Below, one piece after another: positions 34,317 through 45,000 of a stretch of DNA of 64,000 bases. Below the pieces are notes generated by a model, which saw nothing but the letters and a program-made list of their open reading frames with translations, did no database searches and was not told the DNA's origin. Origin of the DNA: Aradus depressus (Eukaryota > Arthropoda > Insecta > Hemiptera > Aradidae); contig OY759221.1 of assembly GCA_963662175.1 (NCBI GenBank), positions 29,437,027-29,501,026 of the forward strand. Reading direction: 5' to 3'. Position numbers and translations under genes: made by a program. Every line of letters begins with the position of its first letter. Position 1 is the first letter of the stretch.

Positions 34317-34319
<3 letters not shown>
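33871..34319 (+). repeat. Larger tandem duplication flanking the 50-bp satellite
   Basis: About 190 bp after the satellite (ATAATATTTTAATTTATTTC ... GTGAACTATGTATC) occurs again about 270 bp downstream, with one diverged 50-bp unit between the two copies. The satellite therefore expanded inside one member of an older tandem duplication. Confidence 0.75.

Positions 34320-34392
<73 letters not shown>
34320..34392. repeat. (TA)n microsatellite, about 37 repeats
   Basis: Pure alternating TA from about 34320 to 34392. It reads open as an YI repeat in both strands, which has no coding meaning. Confidence 0.95.
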
Positions 34393-34397
<5 letters not shown>

Positions 34398-34399
34398 AT

Positions 34400-34858
34400 T
34401 ACTTTTTAAAATCACTGTTATTTTAGTCACATCATTTGTATACGAGTATGTATAAAAGCGAAAAGTCATCCCTTGCTCCTTCACCACAAACCAAGTATGA
34501 TCGTTTAAATGCGGTTAGGGTTGTATAATATATTCATTTTGTTTTTCTTGAAGGTAGTATTTAAAAACAGTGGTTAGAATTTACTTTATATTTAAGAAGT
34601 CCGTAGAAAACTTTTTTTTCTCCCTTCAACCGCAGTTAAATATGTAAGTAAATTCGGCTTACATGTCCACTGACTGTCTTGGACAGTTCTATGGAAGGTC
34701 AAGCTCTTAGGTTTGTTCTGTGATTTCGCATACAAAATACACATACATTTGCACCATAATCTTCTTAATATCTAAACTTTATTAATCTTAATCTTAAACT
34801 TAGATTTATTTATGGGGAAGGACCGAGGGACCTAAGCATCCATTGCTCTTATCTCTTC
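34400..34858. other. No feature recognised
   Basis: No exon, SINE or recurring repeat identified. Confidence 0.3.
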
Positions 34859-34859
34859 C

Positions 34860-35072
34860 TGTTAGCTTCTACTGCAGTAGTCCTAAATTTTGCCTACCAA
34901 GGCTTAGTTAACTAACATCACAGGGACCAACGTTTAACGTCCAATGCAAATGACGGTTTGCTCAAGGTTTTTACCTACCAGATAAAAAAACTTATAATCT
35001 TTGGCTGGGTTTCGAACCCGCGATCTTGACCTCAGTAGACTAGCATGCTACCTCTGAGCTACCGGCACCCTC
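34860..35072 (-). repeat. SINE1 copy, minus, shortened body
   Basis: Reversed SINE1 with B box GGGTTTCGAACCC and A box CTGAGCTACC. The middle of the body is deleted. Confidence 0.7.
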
Positions 35073-36055
35073 CACCTTATATTTTATTTTCGATACTGTG
35101 ATGTATAAGAGATACATACATTTAAATTATTAATATTAAAAAATTCATTATATTTATTTTTTTATAAAATCCAAGAAGCAACTGAATTAGTAAATAAATA
35201 ATATGAATGCATTTCCATTTAAAACAAATGAGTAGAAAACAAAACACGGCCATCAGCTGTTTTTGAATAAGGTAGAGTCGAGTCCGAGGTCTGAGTTGAG
35301 GTGAGACGTTCTGAGTGAAGATGGAGAGTTGTGTTTAGGCTTAAGATGTGATAAACTAAGTAGGAGTGAATTAACAGTAAAATTGATGCGCAAAGAAGGT
35401 ACTGTTATTAATTTATAGTTACAAAATATATATGCCCAAAAATATATAACTTAAATTTGAAGAATGACCAAAATATAAAACAAAAAAAAAGGATTGAAAT
35501 AGTTTTAAGAATTTAGTTTTTGCGATTTTTGTTTTCATTTTTGTTTCAATGTAGAGTTTTTAATTTTATTAGATGTAAAAAAATAAACCCAATTATTTGT
35601 TCTCGTTAATTCTATTCTATTCATTTTCCTTGTTGGCCCAGTAAGATAATTTAAAAACTTTTGTATTAGATTTAATATTTTTGCAAAATTTATAGTACAA
35701 TATGGCATCTCTTTAGAAATCCAACTGAAAAGTTTGTTAAATGATTTTTTTTTTTAATACGTGCACTTCCTTAAAAAATGCACGTCTTGAATTTTTGATA
35801 TTTTTTTAGGGCCCTTTTCAGAAATTACTGTAGAAATCAAAATTAAATAGAAGACCAGTTATAAAATTCCTACTGGGAATGTGGTAATTTATTGTTTATT
35901 TATTATTATTTCAATTATTATTTATTTATTTTTATTATTTGAATTATATATTTATTTAATTATTTTAATTTTACATTAAAATTTTCTTTTACCACGATAA
36001 CATCTCCTTTTTTAACTTCCTCAACTGCCCAGAAGTGATTGTATACAATTTCAGA
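35073..36055. other. Region upstream of the odorant-receptor gene
   Basis: Nearly 1 kb of AT-rich sequence. No TATA box or 5' non-coding exon could be placed with confidence. TTTCAG at 36049-36054 lies two bases before the first in-frame ATG, so an upstream non-coding exon is possible. Confidence 0.3.
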
Positions 36056-39000
36056 ATGACCACCCAGCCCTTTATTCATCAAATGTCACTGGGATTTCTC
36101 TACGGAATTCCTCTAAAACTGGGCAAGTTCCGAGTTCTACTCCCTCCTCATCTGTTCGGCGCTTCAAGTCTTCTTCTGTTCATCTCCCTCGTCTCTTACA
36201 TCCTGATGAACTTGGACCGGTTGGATCGAGCCTGCTCTGCGGCTCACTTCATAGTACACAGCTGTCTATTGGCTGCCCAGGTCTACACAGTACTCTACCT
36301 TCGGGAGGACATACTCAGTATCAGTGCTCGACTGGATGCTTGGTGGGAGTATCCATATCTTGAACAAGAGGCGAAGCAGCTTCAAAATGAAGCAAAGTCT
36401 ATTATCCTTCGTTTAACAACAGCCTACAAGACAGGTACTGGGTCATCAAGGATAGTTTACTCATTTTAACATTTAAACGTAGGAAGTTTACAGAGGGATT
36501 AATTTTATTAATATTCTCAAAGACTTCCAACTCTATTTGAGATTCAATAATTATTTCACTGTGATGTAAAAAAAGTACACACATTATAAATATTAAAATA
36601 AATTATTTTTTAAGAGAAGCATAATATAATGTTGATTTTTTTTTTTTTTTTTGTATGTTTTTTGGCTTTATGTTCGATGCATATTAGCCATGTCACTGTG
36701 TTATTCAATATTTACGACATCCATGGCCCCGCAGGGAGTTCTATTTAAGAAATAAAACTCACTCCCGGACGAGATTCGAAACCGCAAACTATGGTGAGAC
36801 CATGCGACCAAAGCTCTACGCTCTAGCCCACACGGCCACCATGGCTCAAGATATTAGTTAGTTATTATGTCTCATGCCCGGGCTTTAACTACGAGGTCAT
36901 ATCGTCTACTACCACAGCGCTCTTTCGTCACTCTGATGGACATGAGCCCGAATCCACTGTGAGAGTCCTAAATTTTTATTCACCTAGGGTAGGGGTCTTT
37001 AACGAGTACCTGACATCGTACAAGCTCGGGACCATCGCTTAACGTCCCATCCGAAGGACGGCGTGCTTAAGTTTATTTTACCTCCCAGATAAAATAAACT
37101 AAGGACCTCAGCAGGGTTTCGAACCCACGACTTTGAGCTCAGAAGGCAAGCACGCATACCACTGAGCTACCGGCGCCCTCTTTGATATTAGTAATTAACT
37201 TTGTGATTATAAATATAAAACGAGTATTAGTTTCGCTTTCATTAAAAGTAAAAAAGGACAAAAGACGGAGAAAACCCATAAGCACCCATTGAATTTCAGC
37301 TAAATCGGCCGAAGGGAAAGGGCGGATTATGGGGGAAGCTTAGTAGAAAAAACTCTAATAACTGATGTTGTAATGAAAGTATTGTCCCACAATTTCAAAA
37401 GTAAATTCAAACCCCCATAAGGATAATACCTATTAAATTTCATGGAAATTGGCAGAAGGAAAGGTCATGATCAAAATTTAGTATGCGGATTTAGAAGATA
37501 ATATGTAAGTACCAATATTGATAGCTCAAACGGTCGACTAGTTTTGGAGTCAGAGCGAAAAGTTAATTGATTAATTTGTTCAAGGGAAGTACATCGCTGG
37601 TGATTCACCGACGACCTTTTTGTACCTGGATATCATGTATAATCATCGACCTACAAAAACCTGAACAAATTTGAATAAAATATTAATAAACTGTAATTGT
37701 TCTAGGAATGTTCTTCTCTGCAAGTCTCTTCTGTCTGTCACCATTGATCCGATTTTTCTACCTGGGAATGCCACCGGACCGAATTGCATACCTTGTCTTC
37801 CCAATGGCCACCCCATGGTCTGTGGAGGTTTGGTGGGGATATGCACTTGCTTATCTTTTCGAATATTACAGTACCTTCGCTTCTTTTATGTTCTTCGCTC
37901 GGAACTTGTCCTATTTGATCGCTGTTGGAATATATTTAGTTCACCAAGTTCGTCTTCTGCGAACCGCTCTTTTGACTATTCATGATAGATTTCCAAATCC
38001 CGAGTCAGCGGATGTGGAAGTTAGAAGAATTATATTTCACTATCTTCATCTCTACAGGTAAGATTTAAGGAGGTATAATTAATAGACCGAATTACAGTAG
38101 AAATGTCTAAGTAATAAGCGGAATTAAATTCAGTATAAATATCTAAGTAATAGGCCGAATTAAATACAGTAGAAATATCTAAGTAATAGGCCAAATTAAA
38201 TACAGTAGAAATATCTAAGTAATAGGCCGAATTAAATACTGTAGAAATATCTAAGTAATAGGCCGAATTAAATACAGTAGAAATATCTAAGTACAGTTGA
38301 CTCGCGATAGTCCGACACGCTCGGTAGTCCGACGCCGCGCCGTATGAGTCATCGGTCTAGTCTGTATTGTGATTCACAGGATCGTCGTATCTCACGTATC
38401 GCCGTTAGTTCCTCGCTGTGTTCAGTAGTAATAACGTGAGTGTGCAGTTGCTCTATTTGTGATATTATTACAGTTAACCCTACGTTTTTTATTATTAAGT
38501 GTGATGGCAAGTACAAGTGGAAGCAATAAACGTAAGCATAAAACATTAACTCTTCCTGAAAAATGGGAAATTATTAAGAGGCATGACCGCATGACGAAAC
38601 ATATCAAGTCACAAACAATGTTGTGGAGGATACACTGACACTTTGCGATGATATAAATATTCCACAAGAATCATCGGAAGAATTAAGAAGATGGGTTTTA
38701 GACGACAACCTGGGTGCTGACTTAACGGATGAAGAGATAGTGCAAGAAGTAACATCTGATACACAAGACGACATAATCGAGGAGGCCGTGGAGACGAAAT
38801 ATACAGTCACTTGTGATGAAGCTATGTCGGCTGCTAACGCTTTAATACGCTGGTGCGAGGAACGTGAGCTTGACGTGAACAATGTGTTGATTTTAAAAGA
38901 CATTCAAGAAAAGGCTATGACTCATTGTATGCGTAAAAAGAAACAGAAGACCATCACAGATTTTTTTAAATCAATTTTCCAAACTTATACACTGCAAATT

Positions 39001-42000
39001 CAATTAAATAGAGCTAACCTTTGGTAATCCGACAACCCCGCGGTCCCGTAGTGTCGGACTATCGCGAGTCAACTAGGCTGAATTAAGTGCAGTAGAAATA
39101 TCTAAGTAATAGGCCGAATTAAATACAGTAGAAATATCTAAATAATAAACCGAATTAAAGCAGAAATATATATTACAAACAAAATGATTCATACTTGTAT
39201 GAATCATTTTAAAATAGGTAAATTTTTGGTTAATAAAGGACAATAAAAAAATTAAACCTAGAAATATTTTAAAATTACATTTTATTGATCTGTTACTTCA
39301 ACGTTACTTACAAATGTTACCAGTGGTTTGTGATAACTAAAGTGCAATATAAATATTGTTGTATCAACTTTGTGGAGATATCTTGCAAAAAAATAATTTA
39401 TAGTTGTACCATGATTGGTTGTAAATTGTTTTGGGTCGTTTGAAATTGTTAAATCAAAGAAAATTAGTTTCTTTAAAATAGTTTTTATAAATTTTAATAA
39501 TTTTAAAATATTAATGGAGCGTAATTGTTAAAAATTACCTTCATCTTGACTTTCTTGTTGCTGCATTTGCTTTTGTCTTGCACGGAATTGTCGAACATCT
39601 TCTATTGAAGTGTTTGGTATTTTTAACTATTCAACACTAACTCAGAATAACATCCCTCTCCTTAGCGTTTCATGTTTGATTTTTTATGTCGAGGTAATTC
39701 CGATTCACTAGTCTCGCTAAAGAAATTTTCACTTGAAAAAGTTAAACTTGATTTTTAGAAACATATATTTTACAGAATCTACAAAGATATGGAAAAGGTT
39801 TACAAGTACAAATGTTCATTTCTGTACCATGGCGGAATGTGGAGCGTCTGTCTGTCCGGTGTAATACTAGTGTTTGTAAGTAGGTTTACATTAGATTTCA
39901 TTAAACTTATATGAGTGGTCCAAAAAGTACACATCGAACAATATAAACACTAACGTACGAATAGTTTTGAAAGTTTTAATGAAGGAACTACATTTTAGAA
40001 TGATTTCAAATACATATCAAACATTTTAAGATAACATTTTAATGTTGTTATACTTTTTTAAAAGGTTCAAGGAGAAAATTTTCTTATGATTAAAACTGGC
40101 GTCATGATAACAGCTGAAATAATTTCATTATTTGCATTCACTGTAGCTGCTGAATATTTCGTATCAACGGTAAGTTTTAACATAATTTGCATACAGTTTT
40201 AATTAAAAGCAAACTATTTGTATAATAATCTCAAGAGATCCATACATTCTTTAACTGTTACGTCGACACAGTGAAGCCTAACACTATTTATTCTGCAAAT
40301 GATAATTAAAAACGTTGCATATTAAATAAAATTTGTCTAGTAAATAACATAATTATCCAATAAACAAAATGTGTCGACACAGTGAAGCCTTGACACTATT
40401 TATTCTGCAAATGATAATTAGAAACGTTGCATATTAAATACAATTTGTCTTGTAAATAACATAATTATCCAATAAACAAAATGTGTCGACACAGTGAAGC
40501 CTTGACACTATTTATTCTGCAAATGATAATTAAAAACGTTGCATATTAAATACAATATGTCTAGTAAATAACATAATTATCCAATAAACAAAATGTGTCG
40601 ACACAGTGAAGCCTTGACACTATTTATTCTGCAAATGATAATTAAAAACGTTGCATATTAAATACAATTTGTCTAGTAAATAACATAATTATCCAATAAA
40701 CAAAATGTGTCGACACAGTGAAGCCTTGACACTATTTATTCTGCAACTGATAATTAAAAACGTTGCATATTAAATACAATTTGTCTAGTAAATAACATAA
40801 TTATCCAATAAACAAAATGTGTCGACACAGTGAAGCCTTGACACTATTTATTCTGCAAATGATAATTAGAAACGTATATTAAATACAATATGTCTGGTAA
40901 ATAACATAATTATCCAATAAACAAAATGTGTCGACACAGTGAAGCCTTGACACTATTTATTCTGCAAATGATAATTAAAAACGTTGCATATTAAATACAA
41001 TTTGTCTAGTAAATAACATAATTATCCAATAAACAAAATGTGTCGACACAGTGAAGCCTTGACACTATTTATTCTGCAACTGATAATTAAAAACGTTGCA
41101 TATTAAATACAATTTGTCTAGTAAATAACATAATTATCCAATAAACAAAATGTGTCGACACAGTGAAGCCTTGACACTATTTATTCTGCAAATGATAATT
41201 AGAAACGTATATTAAATACAATATGTCTAGTAAATAACATAAATGTCCAATAAAAAAAAAAAGACACAGTTAACCGTTCACACCATTTTATTCTGTGAAC
41301 GAAAACTAAAAATGTTATGCATTCTCTAATGAAAAATATAATTATTTTATAAATAAGTTACATTTTTTAATTAACATTATTTCACTCAACATTTTTACAT
41401 TCCCAGCTATACAAAATATTGGTTAATAATCAGTTAAAAAAATGGATAGGTCAAAATAATCGGTCAGATTCGATGGAGGAATTTCATGTTATCTAAAAAT
41501 CTATCCCCTCTGATCCTCACTCCTCTTCGGCTGATTCCGCTGAAAATTAATAGATGCCCTCCTATTTAAATATTAAATTTCGTGTCAATATATTCTTTAC
41601 AATGGAAGTTTTTTTGTTAAGCCTCCCTCCTAATCCCCTTTTCTTTTTCCTTTTGACCGATTTGGCTGAAAATAAATAGGTGTTCTCCTAACTGAGTTCT
41701 GGATACACATATAAACTTTCTTGTTAATTATAATTTCTGTTTTGTTTCCTGTTTTGTTATAGTTAGGAGAACTACGGACAGATGTCGACTCCTGTCAGTG
41801 GTACAGACTCAATTTGTCATCTCAGAAGAGTATTCACATATTTTTGGTGATGTTATTGCACCTACCTCATCTCACAACTATGATGGGTACTAAAATAAAC
41901 ATAGAAAATTTGAATAAGGTAAACAATAATATACATTTTTTTTTCATTATTAATTTCAAAAATATATATTAACACAGCACCAATTCTCCCATTTATTTTT

Positions 42001-45000
42001 TGTCTTCTCAAAAAGTTTGATTACAAACGTTTCGGGCATTACCAATATATCGCACACATATTTCTAAAGTGACACAAGTCAAAAATTAACATTTTGAAAA
42101 AATCGCGAAAACTGTTAATGAACTCAACAAAAAAACAAATAAACCAAATAATAATTTCTCCAAAATTTATAGACACATTTTTCAACTAAGTTTATAATGG
42201 TCATACACTACAAAATTCGATACTCAACTGATAACGTCACTGAGTGGGGGGAGTTTCAAAACATGAAGAGCGACACAAGTGCTCTCTAGCCGGCGGCAGG
42301 AAGCTAACTTGGTACACTTTTGATATTTGATAGAGGACGTTTTCCCAATTCTAAACATGGTGATAACTCAAAAATACAAATTTTTGACTTGTGTCACTTT
42401 AGAAATACATGTGTAGTTATATGTATATGATAACTATGATGTTCCATAAAAGGAAGGTTCTGTGTAATAAAAGAAATAGTTAACCTAACGAACACATACA
42501 TTATATTATATAATATAGTGTAGTGTATTTATGTTTAGTATATAATGTATCTGTTCGTTAGGTTAACTACAGCCAGTAACAAAAATGTTCGGACGGTTTG
42601 ATTTTTCAATAAAAAATTATAATAATTAAATGCAAAAATAATAAAAAAATAATTTAAAAAAATAATTAGAGCCATTTTTCAATCAAGAATAAGAATTCAA
42701 ATGTGGGCTAGGATAAAGAAAAAATCAGCTTTGATTAGAACAAATAAATATTTTAATTTAATAAATTTTATAACAAGTAATGTAGGTAACAAAAATTTTC
42801 GGACAAAAATGTAAACAACTATAAATAAATTCAATGTTTTTTTTACGATTTCACAAATTCAAAAACCATAATTTTAATTAATATTTGGTTGAGTACCCTT
42901 TTTGTGTAATAACATCTTTCATTCGATCCGGCATTGATGAAACTAATTTTTTGGTAAAATTTGGAGATATTTTACCCCACTCTTCTAATAACTTTTGTTT
43001 CAATTCGTTTTTTGAAGCAATGGGTGTTAATCGAAGTTTCCTGTCGAGCTCACCCCATACGTGTTCAATTGGGTTGAGATCGGGCGATTGGGGGGGGGTT
43101 TCATAACTTTAGGGCAGTTATACAAAAGCCAAGTACGTACCAATTCACAGGTGTGTTTCGGATCGTTGTCTTGGTAAAAATGAAAAGTCCGTGAAATCCC
43201 AAGTTTTTCAGCACTCTTTTTCAAATTGCTCCTTAGTAATTCGGCATAAACTTTTCCAGTCATGGTGTTTTCAATGAAAACCAGTTCACCAATTCCACTA
43301 GACGCCATACACCCCCACACCATCACTGAGCCACCCCCATGTTTTACTATTGGTTTTAAATTTTTTGGATTCAGCTCCTCATTACGCCTTCTCCAAATTT
43401 TGTCGCGACTGTCGGGACTAAATATATTAAACTTACATTCAAAAGTATTTGCTTGCAATAGAACAAACCGCAATAATAAAATATTCTTGTATCTTGTAAC
43501 TCTTCACAACATAAAAAGAAATCTCAGGTCATGTAATGTCAGAAAACTAGATTTTTGTGATATGACGTTGGAAGAGAGCGACAGCAGCGCTGACCCTCGG
43601 CAGAAACCGTCCCTTCCCCCTACTCCCCCCTGACCCTCCACCTTCCCTCTAAAGAAACTAAGTACCCATTTTTTTCTAATTTAAACGTTTTTTCTCCGAT
43701 ATTTCGACAAATAAATGTTTCCAGATCATGTCCGTTTACTTCCATGTAATATATGTATACATATACTATTACTTTACTTTTGTTTACTTCCCTATACATA
43801 TAATATATGTATACATAATAATATGTACTAAAACGATTTTGTAATCGTGTGAACATCAGAGATCAATTGCATGCGTGTGTTTATGTGAGAGCTCAAACGC
43901 TTTGACCTGACATCGTACAGGCTCGGGACCATCGCTTAACATCCCATCCGAAGGACGGAGTGCTTAAGTTTATTTTACCTCGCAGATGAATGACATTACT
44001 CCAAAAAATTTCTGAATGATTCTGGAACTCTTTTGCGAAGCTCAATCTTTTTTTTATATTTTTTTCACTCACAAACGGTTTTTGGTACTCTCCCATTATA
44101 TCCTGCTTCTTTTAGAATTCTTCGAACATTTTGTGGGTGAACTTTCTTTCCCGTTTCTCTGTATACCTCGGCGACGATCTGAGGTGCACTCCTCGAGGGC
44201 TTGTTTTTAATTTTCCGGACAACGCTACGCCTGTCAATACTCTTGGACGGCCAGAGGAAGATTTCAAATCTATCCGATCCTCGTGCTTATACCTTCGAAT
44301 TACATCGGCTACGGTGCTTTTACTTCGGCCTACCATTCCACTGATTTTGCGGACACTTAATCCTTTTTCATAATTAAAAATTATTCTCTGTTGAACTTCA
44401 AAAGATGTTCGACCCATCTTGACAGCAGGAAATACAAATAACTACTGAATGCAGTAATAGAAGTATATAAACACACTTCATTTGTTCGGTATTAGCGGTT
44501 GGTTGAGAAGGGATTAAAGATCATGATCAGAGTCGCATTTGTTTACAAAACAAACAACAGGTGTCCAGAAAATTTTGTTACGTGAATTTCTTGTCTTCAA
44601 TTATTAATGCAAAAGTTCCTATTAGCTGTAAATGTTTAATTAATTGTTTTACGGAGTTTTGAAATGATTGATGATCTCGAAATTTAAAACTTTGCTTGAA
44701 TTAAATATTTTGCCATATAACTATGTGTAACTGCAAAAGAAAAACAAAATTATAAATTGTCCGAAAATTTTTGTTACTGATTGTATTTGTTTTGTTACAC
44801 AGAACCTTCCTTTTATGGAACATCACAGTGTCGACTTGCTTCATCGAACTGTTTATTATTTTATACATACTTAATATTGATATTCTGTAGATTTCTATTT
44901 AATAAATTAAAATCGGCAATGTACTTCTCAAGCCCAAATTAATCAAATAGGTTTTCCTTCTTCGTCTAAAACCGAATGTGATTGGTACATGGTAAATAAG

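Larger units (their letters stand above)
42570..44783 (-). mobile_element. Tc1-like transposon, 2,214 bp, with TA duplications
   Basis: Ends read CAGCCAGTAACAAAAATG and its near complement CATTTTT-like ...GTTACTGATTG, flanked by TA at 42568-42569 and 44784-44785. The transposase is on the minus strand. N-terminal helix-turn-helix (GRTSFEVQQRIIFNYEKGLS, then GRPRVLT, 44417-44240), second helix domain in another frame (RSAPQIVAEV), then interrupted, then KHGGGSVMVWGC, QDNDPKHT and SPDLNPIEHVW to the stop near 42882. The second D and the E are 34-spaced as in DD34E Tc1 elements. Confidence 0.88.
42438..44824. mobile_element. MITE interrupted by a Tc1-like element (OR intron 5)
   Basis: Outer arms GATGTTCCATAAAAGGAAGG (42438) and CCTTCCTTTTATGGAACATC (ending 44824) are inverted repeats, and an inner inverted pair GTTAACCTAACGAACA / TGTTCGTTAGGTTAAC-type lies at 42479-42505 and 42540-42567. 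Removing the Tc1-like element at 42570-44783 together with one TA restores the right arm, so the MITE was there first. Confidence 0.7.

Noticed and set aside
34167..34487. Open frames rich in YI repeats
   Set aside because: Produced by the (TA)n microsatellite; no coding meaning.
44131..44373. 80-residue plus-strand frame
   Set aside because: Antisense shadow of the Tc1-like transposase on the minus strand.
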